Part shown: in pieces, positions 6,958 through 15,046 of the stretch | Layout: every line of letters starts with the position of its first letter | Numbering within the stretch: position 1 is the stretch's first letter | Source: CAXQRU01 sp964226685 | GTDB taxonomy: Bacteria > Pseudomonadota > Gammaproteobacteria > Pseudomonadales > Cellvibrionaceae | Length of the DNA stretch: 20,358 nt | Assembly: GCA_964226685.1 (NCBI GenBank) | Contig: CAXQRU010000155.1 | Location: 1-20,358 of the forward strand | Direction of reading: 5' to 3' | Notes under the pieces: generated by a model | The model's input: the letters and a program-made list of their open reading frames with translations, nothing else | Database searches by the model: none | Told to the model about the DNA's origin: nothing | Program-made: the position numbers and the translations under genes

Positions 6958-8175
6958 ATGGGTTGTCTAAAATCTTACAAGAAAAACACTATTAATGCCG
7001 CCCTTATATTGGTCATGTCCGCCAGTATGAGCGTTTTTGCTGGCCCCAAAGATCAAGCTAAACGAATTCATGAGCGTCTAACCGGGGTGCCGCCGGATCA
7101 GGTGACGTTGGATGATATGGCCACAATGATTGAAGCTGGAGATCCCAAGCAAGCGGCGATGCTTGCAATGGATAATGAGGCTTTCTATTCGGTGACCCTT
7201 AAAAACTGGGCAGCTCCTTGGACCAACCGAGATCACAATGTTTTCGTGCCTCTGAACGATTATATTGCTACCGTCATTGGGTTGGTGAAAGACGATGCTG
7301 ATTTTCGAAGAGTGCTTTATGATGACGTAGTTTACTACTCTAACCAATCTGGGCTACCCAGTCACCAAGCAACCAACAACAATGCTCATTATGAAGCCAT
7401 TGAGAACAATCGGGTGAGCCTGATTGATACCTTGGTGCCAACAACACAATCTAGCTTCAATGGTCTGCCCTCGGAAGCCACCGCCGGCATCATGACTAGC
7501 CGGGCGGCTGCCAAATCATTCTTCATCGATGGTACCAATCGAGCTATGTTGCGTTTTACGTTGGTGAACCATCTCTGTAAAGACTTGGAGGATGTCCATG
7601 ATATTTCGAGGCCACCAAACCGAATTCGACAAGATGTCAGCCGCAGCCCAGGCGGAGACAGTCGAGTGTTTTTGAATGGTTGTGTTGGTTGCCACAGCGG
7701 GATGGATCCACTTGCACAAGCATTCGCTTACTATGATTACGAGTACAACGAAAATGATGAAGGTGGGCAAGCCGGTCGGATTCATTACAACGACGCGAAT
7801 ACGATTGACCCTGATACCCAATCTCGCGTAGAGAAAAAATATCGCATCAATAGCACAACCTTCAATTATGGCTTTGTAACTCCGGATGATAGCTGGACCA
7901 ATTACTGGCGAGAGGGGCCGAATGTCAGTTTGATGTGGAGCAGTAGTTTGCCGGGTGAAGGCCAGGGTGCCAAAAGTTTGGGTGAGGAGCTGGCCAACAG
8001 TCGAGCCTTTGCCCAGTGTCAAGTCCAAAAGGTCTTCAAGACGGTGTGTTTACGTGACCCAATGGAGACAGATCAATCATTTATTTCAGACACAACGGAT
8101 AATTTCACCAACACTTACCGCTACAATTTAAGAGAAGTGTTTGCTGATACTGCCAGTTTTTGTAGGGGGAACTAG
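6958..8175 (+). CDS. Mono-heme DUF1592/DUF1588-like exported protein
   Basis: A 405-residue protein with an N-terminal signal peptide (about 1-29; the hydrophobic run is followed by MSVFAG). A helical region contains LTGVPPDQVTLDDM. Residues 175-275 resemble DUF1592/DUF1588 modules of planctomycete-type cytochromes: AGIMTSRAAAKSF, a conserved Cys-containing VNHLCKDL, and the haem motif C242-VG-CH246 in CVGCHSGMDPLAQAF. The C-terminus (SRAFAQCQVQKVFKTVCLRDP) recalls DUF1585. It is shorter than the typical multi-domain DUF1592 proteins. It is the first gene of a three-gene operon, 2 bases before the next start. The start has a modest AGGT site at -12 to -9. A periplasmic electron-transfer or oxidation role is inferred from the haem motif; substrate unknown. 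Confidence 0.8.
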   Translation: MGCLKSYKKNTINAALILVMSASMSVFAGPKDQAKRIHERLTGVPPDQVTLDDMATMIEAGDPKQAAMLAMDNEAFYSVTLKNWAAPWTNRDHNVFVPLNDYIATVIGLVKDDADFRRVLYDDVVYYSNQSGLPSHQATNNNAHYEAIENNRVSLIDTLVPTTQSSFNGLPSEATAGIMTSRAAAKSFFIDGTNRAMLRFTLVNHLCKDLEDVHDISRPPNRIRQDVSRSPGGDSRVFLNGCVGCHSGMDPLAQAFAYYDYEYNENDEGGQAGRIHYNDANTIDPDTQSRVEKKYRINSTTFNYGFVTPDDSWTNYWREGPNVSLMWSSSLPGEGQGAKSLGEELANSRAFAQCQVQKVFKTVCLRDPMETDQSFISDTTDNFTNTYRYNLREVFADTASFCRGN

Positions 8176-8177
8176 AG

Positions 8178-10610
8178 ATGAAGTCTAATTCAATCAGAAA
8201 TAGTTTATTTGCCCTAGCTCTCTCCGTTATTCTATCGGCATGTGGCGGTGGCAGTGGTAGCGCTACCGTTTCTAATGTCAATACGAACGTAGGCGGTTTA
8301 CAATCTGGTTCTGTCTACAGCGGGCCAGGTGCACAGACCGAAGACGTTCAACGATTTAAAACAGAGCTATGGGATAATATTTCCATTCAAAGTCGTTGTG
8401 GAGCTTGCCATACTCAAGGCAACCAAGCTCCGTTCTTTGTCAGAAATGACGATATTAATTTAGCGTATCAAGCGGCTACAGGATTGGTCGATTTTACTGA
8501 TCCTGCTAACTCTAGATTGGTCTCTAAGGTTGAGAGTGGACACAACTGCTGGTTAGCCGATCCGTCCGTGTGTGGCGATATCATGGAGCGCTACATCAGC
8601 AATTGGATTAGCACGACATCAAGTTCCAACGAAATCAATCTAACAGCGCCGAGTGTTATCAGTGGGCCAGGTGAGTCCAAAAGCTTTCCTGAAGATGCGG
8701 GTGACTTTGCGGGCGTATACGGAATTTTGACTCAGTACTGCTCAGGTTGTCACAGTGATGGTAACCAACCGTTTGCCAGTGATGATATTGATCTAGCTTA
8801 CAGTCGAGCGAAAGCCTTTATTGACTTGGCAAACCCTGACAGTTCTCGTTTTGTTGAGCGCTTGAGAGATGAGTTCCATAACTGTTGGGACAACTGCGCA
8901 AATAATTCGAACACCATGCTTGCGGCTATCACAGCGTTCGCTGATTCGATCCCAGTTTCTGCGGTAGACCCATCTCAGCTTGCCTTTAGTAAGGCCATGA
9001 GATTGTCCGATGGTATTTCGGCTAGCACGCGGGGTAGAGTTGAGAACAACGTAATTGCTTTGTGGGAATTCAAGAATAACTCCTCCAATGTTGCTTTTGA
9101 TACCAGTGGTGTTGACCCTGCAATCAACATGGATGTCATTGGTGATGCGCAATTGCAAAATTCGGGAGGCGTACGCTTCACTGGTGGGCGTCTCCAAGGC
9201 AAAACAGGGGATAGCCGCAAACTTTATGATTTGATTGCAACCGTTGGTGAATACTCTGTGGAAGCTTGGGTGGTACCCGAAAACGTAACGCAAGATGGTG
9301 TGCCAATTATTGCGTACTCCGGTGGTGCCAACGAGCATAACTTTATGCTTGGTCAAACTCTTTATAACTACGACTACTTCAATCGCAGTAGTGTGACCGA
9401 TGGTAGTGGTTCGCCTAGAGTATCTACACCAAATGACGATGAAGTGTTGCAAGCGACTCTTCAGCATGTCGTGGCGACCTATACGCCTGCTGAGGGCCGA
9501 AAAATCTACGTCAATGGTGAGCTGGTCAGTGAGGCTGATCCTGGTGTGACAGGAACCCTGGGTGATTGGAATAATAGCTTTGCTTTGGTACTTGGTGCCC
9601 ATGCTGGTGAGGATTGGCACGGTACCCTTCGTCTACTCGCTATCCATAACCGAGCTTTGTCACAGGCGGATATTCAAACCAACTTTGAAGCGGGTGTTGG
9701 TCAGAAGTTCTACTTGCTCTTCAATGTCAATCCCGAAGTGACCGTGGGTGATGATATCCCAGTGACAGATTACTTCATCGTCTTTGAAGTTCAGGAGTTT
9801 GATGACCACAGTTATCTGTTTAACCAGCCGTTCTTTGTGAATTTAGGCAGTGGAACCTTCGACCCTATTAATTTTGAACACATCAGAATTGGGGTGAATG
9901 GTAGAGAGCCAATTGCTGGTCAAGCTTACTCAGCGTTATCTGGAACCATCACAGAGAACAATCAGGTGTTGTCTACGGTTGGTACCATTATTCCTAGTGA
10001 AAATGGCCCAACGCAAGATGAGTTCTTCCTGACCTTTGATCAGTTCGGTGCTAATAGTTCTTTGAGAACCATCTCGTTACCGCCATCGTCAGAGCCCGCA
10101 CCCGCACCAGCCGGTCAGTCGCTCTTGGCCATTAAAAACTTTGCTGAGATCAATGCATCGTTGTCAGCGATGACGGGTGTAGCAGAAACCAACCCACAGG
10201 TGTTTGCGACCTATGAAAAAGTGAAGCAACAAATGCCAGTGAGTGAGACCATTTCTGGTTTCTTGCCTGCGCACCAAATGGCGATTACACAATTGGCGGT
10301 TAGCTACTGTAACGAGTTGACACTTAACCCTGGCAATTTCTTCGGAGGTAGTTTGCCTTCATACGGTGACTTGGCCAATGTGTCTTCGCAAAACGCAATC
10401 ATTAATCCTATATTAGATAAGATTCTTGTACCTTCGGATGGGTCGTTGGATGATCAACCTGCTCGCGCCACAGTTGCCGGGCACTTACAGACCTTGATCA
10501 ATGAGATGCGCACCTGTTCGACTTGTTCAAATGATGCGAATCGGGTTCGAGAAATTACCATGGCAACTTGTGCTGCGGCATATAGTAGCGCAATCATGTT
10601 GTTGCAATAG
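8178..10610 (+). CDS. Di-heme LamG lipoprotein with duplicated cytochrome modules
   Basis: An 810-residue lipoprotein (signal MKSNSIRNSLFALALSVILSAC, Cys 22, followed by GGGSGS). Two tandem cytochrome-like modules follow: about 60-145 with C74-GA-CH78, and about 175-255 with C188-SG-CH192. Both share GNQ-x-PF, DDI(N/D)LAY, the D/N-P-x-SR block and an HNCW segment, so they arose by internal duplication. A LamG/concanavalin-like domain spans about 288-506 (ALWEFKNN.. VEAWVVPENV.. IYVNGELV.. LRLLAIHNRALS), usually a carbohydrate- or protein-binding fold. A less familiar beta-rich region (about 510-600) and a helical C-terminus with CSTCS complete it. AGGGGG precedes the ATG. It lies 2 bases after the previous gene and 12 before the next. 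Likely a surface or periplasmic haem protein with a binding domain; the ligand is unknown. Confidence 0.85.
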   Translation: MKSNSIRNSLFALALSVILSACGGGSGSATVSNVNTNVGGLQSGSVYSGPGAQTEDVQRFKTELWDNISIQSRCGACHTQGNQAPFFVRNDDINLAYQAATGLVDFTDPANSRLVSKVESGHNCWLADPSVCGDIMERYISNWISTTSSSNEINLTAPSVISGPGESKSFPEDAGDFAGVYGILTQYCSGCHSDGNQPFASDDIDLAYSRAKAFIDLANPDSSRFVERLRDEFHNCWDNCANNSNTMLAAITAFADSIPVSAVDPSQLAFSKAMRLSDGISASTRGRVENNVIALWEFKNNSSNVAFDTSGVDPAINMDVIGDAQLQNSGGVRFTGGRLQGKTGDSRKLYDLIATVGEYSVEAWVVPENVTQDGVPIIAYSGGANEHNFMLGQTLYNYDYFNRSSVTDGSGSPRVSTPNDDEVLQATLQHVVATYTPAEGRKIYVNGELVSEADPGVTGTLGDWNNSFALVLGAHAGEDWHGTLRLLAIHNRALSQADIQTNFEAGVGQKFYLLFNVNPEVTVGDDIPVTDYFIVFEVQEFDDHSYLFNQPFFVNLGSGTFDPINFEHIRIGVNGREPIAGQAYSALSGTITENNQVLSTVGTIIPSENGPTQDEFFLTFDQFGANSSLRTISLPPSSEPAPAPAGQSLLAIKNFAEINASLSAMTGVAETNPQVFATYEKVKQQMPVSETISGFLPAHQMAITQLAVSYCNELTLNPGNFFGGSLPSYGDLANVSSQNAIINPILDKILVPSDGSLDDQPARATVAGHLQTLINEMRTCSTCSNDANRVREITMATCAAAYSSAIMLLQ

Positions 10611-10622
10611 AGGCGAATAATT

Positions 10623-12194
10623 ATGTCTAAACGTAAACATTATGGTCTAGATGAACCGCTAAAACTCAATGATCACCCAAGACCGGTAACCAGACGAGAG
10701 TTTTTATCTCAGGGCTTTACCACCGGAATGGGTGCCGTTTTAGGTGGCTCGATGATGAGTTTCTTCTCTAAGCAGTCACATGCGTTGAGTAGTGATCTCC
10801 AAGCCTTTTTTAATGCCGACAATGGTTGTACAAAAATTTCAGACAGCGCAAGGATACCCTTTATCTGCTTTGATTTAGCCGGTGGTGCTAACATTGCGGG
10901 TTCCAATGTTCTGGTGGGTCGCAATACTCAGACGGATGTGTTGAGTACTGCGGGCTACAGTAAACAGGGTTTACCTGGCGATATGCTTCCCGGTCAAGTC
11001 GACCCGGATGGATTAGGCGATGGAGATTTCATTGACAGTACGTTCAATTTGAAATTCCACTCTCACAGCCAATTCTTAGCGGGTATTCGGGAAAAAGTAA
11101 CCTCACCAGATGCCATTGGCCGCATTGATGGGGCGGTGATCGCAGCGCGCTCTGAGAACGATACAGGCAACAATCCACATAACCCGATGTATGCCATTAA
11201 CCGTGCGGGTGCTAATGGAAAATTGCTGGCATTGATTGGTTCACGATCCAGTGAATCGGGCGGAAACTCAATGGCCCCCATGTCATACATTGATCCCAAA
11301 GTGAGGCCGACCAAAGTCGATCGTCCATCAGATGTTGTTGGGCTTGTTGATACTGGAGACTTGGTGAACTTGCTCAGTCAGGTCGATACGGTGAAAGTGA
11401 TGGAAGCCGTATATCGTGTCAGTAATGCCAAATTAGCAGCGGGTGACTTGAGTGCGGTCAATGTTCAGGAGACGGTTGAGAACCTCGTTAAGTGTGGTTA
11501 CGTCAAGAGTGCAGACACAGCAGAAGAGTTTGGTAACCCATCTGCGCTTGATCCAAGGTTGGATGCGAAAATTGTGGGCGGTACAGATAGTGATGGTACC
11601 TTCACTCCCATTTTCACACAAAATGAACTTAACGATAGAGAGTTCAGTAAAACAGCCTCAGTTATGAAACTGGTATTGGGCGGTAATGCGGGTGCGGGAA
11701 CTATTGCCATGGGTGGCTATGACTATCACACCGGTGATCGTGTGACGGGAGAGGCGCGTGACCTTAGAGCTGGACGTTGCATGGGCGCCTGCTTGGAATA
11801 CGCGCATAGAATGGGGCAACCTTTAATGATGTACGTGTTCACTGATGGTTCGGTATTCAGTAATGGAATGATCGATAATGCCGTAGGTAAGGGTGTATGG
11901 ACTGGCGATAGCCAACAAACCTCAGCGGCCTTCTTCTTGGTTTACAACCCCAATGGAACCGTACAGCTGATCAATGACGATGTTGGACGTCGTCAAATAG
12001 GCTTTATGAGAGCAAGCGGTGACGTGGAAACTACTTCGAGTCCAGCCGCCAATAACGTAAACTTATTGGTCGATACCATAGCATTGAACTACATGGCCCT
12101 ACATGGAGATCAAGGCCAATTCAGAACCTTGTTCCCCAATAGTGGTTTGGCGGGTTTTGAGGATGATTTAATCGTTTTTCAGCCGATTCGATAA
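10623..12194 (+). CDS. Tat-exported DUF1501-like protein
   Basis: A 523-residue protein with a twin-arginine signal: T-R24-R25-E-F-L followed by a hydrophobic stretch to about 48. Folded export therefore occurs, usually with a cofactor. The body resembles the DUF1501 group of alkaline-phosphatase/arylsulfatase-like proteins: FDLAGGANIAGSNVLVG (83-99), HSHSQFLAGIRE (146-157), HNPMYAINRAGANGKLLALIGSRSSESGGNS and GGYDYHTG (364-371), the last similar to the GG(F/W)DTH motif of that family. The metal-binding residues are not proven. It is third in the operon, with an AGGCG ribosome site after a 12-base gap. DUF1501 proteins are typically paired with DUF1800 or planctomycete-type cytochrome partners; here the partner is the DUF1592-like protein. 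Automated annotation of similar proteins as secretion components would be unsupported by these motifs. Confidence 0.75.
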   Translation: MSKRKHYGLDEPLKLNDHPRPVTRREFLSQGFTTGMGAVLGGSMMSFFSKQSHALSSDLQAFFNADNGCTKISDSARIPFICFDLAGGANIAGSNVLVGRNTQTDVLSTAGYSKQGLPGDMLPGQVDPDGLGDGDFIDSTFNLKFHSHSQFLAGIREKVTSPDAIGRIDGAVIAARSENDTGNNPHNPMYAINRAGANGKLLALIGSRSSESGGNSMAPMSYIDPKVRPTKVDRPSDVVGLVDTGDLVNLLSQVDTVKVMEAVYRVSNAKLAAGDLSAVNVQETVENLVKCGYVKSADTAEEFGNPSALDPRLDAKIVGGTDSDGTFTPIFTQNELNDREFSKTASVMKLVLGGNAGAGTIAMGGYDYHTGDRVTGEARDLRAGRCMGACLEYAHRMGQPLMMYVFTDGSVFSNGMIDNAVGKGVWTGDSQQTSAAFFLVYNPNGTVQLINDDVGRRQIGFMRASGDVETTSSPAANNVNLLVDTIALNYMALHGDQGQFRTLFPNSGLAGFEDDLIVFQPIR

Positions 12195-12887
12195 TGCTTG
12201 CCGCTGCCTTTGGCAGCGGTCATTATTAGCCCATACGGCAATAAAAGGATAATCAGTTTCATTCAGATTTCGCCCATGTGCCACTTCACCGACAATCAAC
12301 CAATCGCCTTTTTGATTTTCATGAATGCTGATGTCAGTCGCTGTTTCATTGATTTCTGATACATAAAAAGAGATTTCTGGAATAGCTGAGCCACCATTTA
12401 CGCTTGGCATATAAGCAAAATACTCTCCCAAAACAGCCTCGTTATCTCCATAAAGCAGCGGCCTGCCACCTTGACCTTCATTATGCAAACGGATGGTGAC
12501 ACTACTTGATCCAATCGTTGCGGTGGCCATATCGTTATGCTTGATAGGGGTTGCAATGCTGGTTTGTTTGGCTGGTATCAATGATTCAGCTGCCTCATGC
12601 CCCGTTTTATTGATAAATAATTGCCACAAGTCCTGCTCGGTAAGATTGAAAGCGACCCGTTCATCTTGAAAATCGAGATCGGTTTCTCGTAGTGTCTTGA
12701 CGTCACAAGCGCTCATATCCAAAAGACGCAATGCTATTGGTCCGGCATTGACGTCGTCGATAACAATCAGAGCATTTTGCTGGTCACCCATAAAACCCAC
12801 AAACGTGGCCGTAGCACCACTTGTGCTCGTCGCATATACATGACTCATGAAACAAAAAGTAAAGCCAAGAAGAATGTGCCTTAACAT
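12168..12887 (-). CDS. Exported protein of unknown function
   Basis: A 239-residue protein with a signal peptide (MLRHILLGFTFCFMSHVYA). I do not recognise the family. The mature part has predicted beta strands (TATFVGFMGDQQNALIVIDDVN; SSVTIRLHNEG; ISFYVSEIN) and one stretch rich in Asp/Glu (LRETDLDFQDERVAFNLTEQDL). There is a Cys near each end. The AGGA ribosome site is well placed. It converges on the DUF1501-like gene and overlaps its last 27 bases. Its C-terminal codons (CQRQRQALSNRLKND) contain the terminator-like hairpin of the opposing operon. A link to that operon is possible but not shown. Confidence 0.7.
   Translation of the reverse strand: MLRHILLGFTFCFMSHVYATSTSGATATFVGFMGDQQNALIVIDDVNAGPIALRLLDMSACDVKTLRETDLDFQDERVAFNLTEQDLWQLFINKTGHEAAESLIPAKQTSIATPIKHNDMATATIGSSSVTIRLHNEGQGGRPLLYGDNEAVLGEYFAYMPSVNGGSAIPEISFYVSEINETATDISIHENQKGDWLIVGEVAHGRNLNETDYPFIAVWANNDRCQRQRQALSNRLKND
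12201..12219. terminator. Hairpin terminator of the heme/DUF1501 operon
   Basis: CCGCTGCC (12201-12208), loop TTT, GGCAGCGG (12212-12219) form a perfect 8-bp GC-rich stem, 7 bases after the DUF1501-like stop and followed by TCATTATT. It fits an intrinsic terminator for the plus strand, with an imperfect T-tract. It also lies inside the coding region of the opposing gene. Confidence 0.6.
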
Positions 12888-12915
12888 GCTGATATCCTAA
12901 TTAAGAAATACCTTA

Positions 12916-12944
12916 TTTATTCCAGCGCTGAAACCAGATAGAAT
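12916..12944 (+). promoter_or_regulatory. Possible gcvT promoter
   Basis: TTTATT (12916-12921), a 17-base spacer and TAGAAT (12939-12944) lie 27 bases before the gcvT ATG. The -35 is weak. The whole gap is only 84 bases, too short for a glycine riboswitch. Confidence 0.35.
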
Positions 12945-12971
12945 GCGCCCTGATTTCCCCGGATCTTGATT

Positions 12972-14057
12972 ATGACAAAATATACAGCTTTGCATCAATG
13001 GCACAAAGATAACGGTGGCAAGATGGTGGATTTTTCCGGCTGGGAAATGCCCATCAATTATGGCTCTCAAATCGAAGAGCATCATGCGGTTCGTCGTCAC
13101 AGTGGTATGTTTGATGTTTCACACATGACCATTGTTGATGTGAACGGGCAATCTACTCGAGATTTTCTGCGTAAATTATTGGCTAATGATGTGGCCAAAT
13201 TAGATGGTCAGCCTGGAAAAGCCTTATATACCGCCATGCTTAATGAGGATGCGGGTGTTATCGATGATTTGATTGTCTACAATCTAGGCGGTTATTATCG
13301 TTTGATTGTTAATTGTGCTACTCGTGAAAAAGATCTGGCTTGGTTGGCGCAGCAGGCCGCTGAGTTTGAGGTGTCAATCAATGAGCGAGATAACTTGTCG
13401 ATGATTGCTGTTCAGGGGCCTGAAGCAACTGCCATCGTCTCTGAAGTGGTGGGTGTCGAAATCGCACTCAAACCCTTTACGAGCAGGAGCATCAACGGAG
13501 CCTTATATGCTCACACGGGCTATACTGGCGAGCGTGGCCTTGAAATCATAATGACTCATGATAACGTCGCGTCATTGTGGCAGGCTTTGTTTGATCGTGG
13601 TGTTCGCCCCTGTGGTTTGGGAGCCCGAGATACTTTGCGTTTAGAAGCCGGTATGAATTTGTATGGCCATGAGATGGATGAGAGCACATCACCTTTGGTC
13701 GCCAATATGGCTTGGACGCTGAGCATGAATGATCGATATTTTATTGGCAAAGCGGCCTTAGAATCTCAACAAGAAAAACCACATGAGACTTTGGTGGGGC
13801 TTGTGCTGCGCTCAAAAGGGGTATTGCGCCAGGGCCAGATAGTGCATCTAGCTGATGGCCGTGAAGGTGTGATCACCAGTGGGAGTTTTTCGCCGACCTT
13901 GGCTTGCAGTATTGCACTCGCGCGGATTCCCAAAACGCAAGACAGCCAAGCCCAAGTGGCAGTACGGGATAAAATGTTACCCGTCGATATAGTCAAGCCC
14001 CAGTTTGTTCGCCATGGTCAGTCTCTGATTGATGGCATAGAGTCCAATTTACAATAG
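12972..14057 (+). CDS. gcvT: Glycine cleavage system T-protein (aminomethyltransferase)
   Basis: A 361-residue cytoplasmic enzyme that transfers the aminomethyl group from the lipoyl arm of GcvH to tetrahydrofolate, releasing ammonia and 5,10-methylene-THF. The family signature at the N-terminus is clear (MVDFSGWEMPINYGSQIEEHHAVRRHSGMFDVSHM), as is the folate/catalytic segment GVIDDLIVY with D98/D99. GYTGERGLEI and GLGARDTLRLEAGM follow, and a C-terminal barrel. The ATG at 12972 is preferred to an in-frame TTG at 12966. gcvH follows after 16 bases. Length is normal for GcvT. Confidence 0.97.
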   Translation: MTKYTALHQWHKDNGGKMVDFSGWEMPINYGSQIEEHHAVRRHSGMFDVSHMTIVDVNGQSTRDFLRKLLANDVAKLDGQPGKALYTAMLNEDAGVIDDLIVYNLGGYYRLIVNCATREKDLAWLAQQAAEFEVSINERDNLSMIAVQGPEATAIVSEVVGVEIALKPFTSRSINGALYAHTGYTGERGLEIIMTHDNVASLWQALFDRGVRPCGLGARDTLRLEAGMNLYGHEMDESTSPLVANMAWTLSMNDRYFIGKAALESQQEKPHETLVGLVLRSKGVLRQGQIVHLADGREGVITSGSFSPTLACSIALARIPKTQDSQAQVAVRDKMLPVDIVKPQFVRHGQSLIDGIESNLQ

Positions 14058-14073
14058 GTATGATGAGGTAGTT

Positions 14074-14463
14074 ATGAGCGAATTACGCGATGAGTTAAAG
14101 TATTTATCCACCCATGAATGGGCTCGGGTTGAGGATGATGGCACGGTAGTGGTGGGTATCACCGATCATGCTCAAGATAGCTTGGGCGATGTCGTCTATG
14201 TCGATCTACCTGAAGTGGGTTCAGTCGTTGTGGCTGGCGAGCAAGTCAGTGTTGTGGAATCAGTAAAAGCGGCTTCGGATATTTACTCACCGGTATCTGG
14301 CGAAGTGATCGAAATCAATGAAGATCTTGAAGATGCTCCTGGTACTGTCAATGAGTCTCCCTATGACGATGGTTGGTTTTTTAAAATTCAGCCTAGTGAT
14401 TTGAGTGAGCTTGAAGGTGCTCTTGATAGCGAAGCTTACCAGCAAAGTATTGATGACGAATAA
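14074..14463 (+). CDS. gcvH: Glycine cleavage system H-protein
   Basis: A 129-residue lipoyl carrier that shuttles the methylamine group between the P, T and L proteins. The lipoylation site is K65 in VVESVKAASDIYSP, with the typical upstream HEWARVEDDGTVVVGITDHAQDSLGDVVYVDLP and downstream NESPYDDGWFFKI. GAGG precedes the ATG, and it is 16 bases from gcvT, in one operon. The usual third gene, gcvP, is not here; a minus-strand gene and a hairpin follow instead. Confidence 0.97.
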   Translation: MSELRDELKYLSTHEWARVEDDGTVVVGITDHAQDSLGDVVYVDLPEVGSVVVAGEQVSVVESVKAASDIYSPVSGEVIEINEDLEDAPGTVNESPYDDGWFFKIQPSDLSELEGALDSEAYQQSIDDE

Positions 14464-14470
14464 GTGAATC

Positions 14471-14487
14471 GGGGGTGTTGAGCCCCC
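14471..14487. terminator. G/C-stem hairpin after gcvH
   Basis: GGGGG (14471-14475) pairs with CCCCC (14483-14487) across a 7-base loop, followed on the plus strand by TAAAATTT. It starts 7 bases after the gcvH stop and touches the stop of the convergent gene, so it can serve both directions. The stem is short and T-tracts are imperfect. Confidence 0.5.
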
Positions 14488-14945
14488 TAAAATTTCACGC
14501 CCATCTCCAGACTAAACTCGCTATTATCACCACTGCTCGCTAGATACCTTAGTCTTGAGTTTAAAGACATAAACGTGCCACCAATATACACACCAAATCG
14601 ATTTTTTTCACTTTCAGCATCATCATAAGACGTCCCAACCTCAAACCCTGCAAACACAGAGGCTCGGTTGATGTACCCAATATCATATATTTTATGATCT
14701 TCGTAGAAAGAGACACTGGCGGCAATGCCCCTTTGCTCCTCTCCAAAACACCCAGGATTGGTGTCAGTCAGTAAAACCAAGCCTGCCCCGAAGTATTCTT
14801 TATAGTGATTCGAATAGCCGGCGCGGGCGGTAAATGATAGACCAAGAGAATTTTCTTCCTCGGCCTCCTCAGTCTCAATGGGCGGTAGTGCACAGCTATG
14901 TGCTATTGAGTGAAATAAAAAAAGTAATATCAGTCCGTACTTCAT
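14487..14945 (-). CDS. Small outer-membrane beta-barrel-like protein
   Basis: A 152-residue exported protein of unknown family. The signal peptide is about 1-18 (MKYGLILLFLFHSIAHSCA), with a Cys near the cleavage site that does not form a good lipobox. An acidic linker (ETEEAEEEN) precedes amphipathic strands (LGLSFTARAGYS; YFGAGLVLLTD; GIAASVSFYED; RFGVYIGGTFMSL). It ends SLEMGVKF with the terminal Phe typical of barrels. The short length suggests a small barrel. A pair of dyads lies upstream (15004-15040). Confidence 0.65.
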   Translation of the reverse strand: MKYGLILLFLFHSIAHSCALPPIETEEAEEENSLGLSFTARAGYSNHYKEYFGAGLVLLTDTNPGCFGEEQRGIAASVSFYEDHKIYDIGYINRASVFAGFEVGTSYDDAESEKNRFGVYIGGTFMSLNSRLRYLASSGDNSEFSLEMGVKF

Positions 14946-15003
14946 AAGGATGTCCTCAAAAACGATGAGTTCACACTTTAGCGGCGGATAGAGTAGGGAG
15001 GGT

Positions 15004-15040
15004 CATGAATGTATCATGGTTTTATCATGATACATTCATG
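15004..15040. repeat. 15-bp perfect inverted repeat with nested dyads
   Basis: CATGAATGTATCATG (15004-15018) and its exact complement (15026-15040) flank a 7-base AT-rich loop. Each arm is itself a 5-bp dyad (CATGA-N5-TCATG). It lies 7 bases after the stop of the autotransporter-like gene and 59-95 bases upstream of the small barrel gene. It is AT-rich with no T-tract, so a pair of operator sites is as likely as a terminator. Confidence 0.75.
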
Positions 15041-15046
15041 TAGAGC

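Noticed and set aside
7516..8028. A 170-residue minus-strand open frame inside the DUF1592-like gene
   Set aside because: Antisense shadow without ribosome site or domain; the plus strand carries the haem motif and conserved blocks.
8793..9620. A 275-residue open frame on the minus strand inside the LamG lipoprotein gene
   Set aside because: Antisense to a well-supported gene, no signal or recognisable motif, and composition of a frame shadow.
10623..12194. A general secretion pathway (GspF-type) protein
   Set aside because: It has a Tat signal and DUF1501-like motifs and no multi-pass membrane segments as GspF would need.
12888..12971. Glycine riboswitch upstream of gcvT
   Set aside because: Only 84 bases separate the genes, too short for even one aptamer with its expression platform, and no matching conserved core seen.
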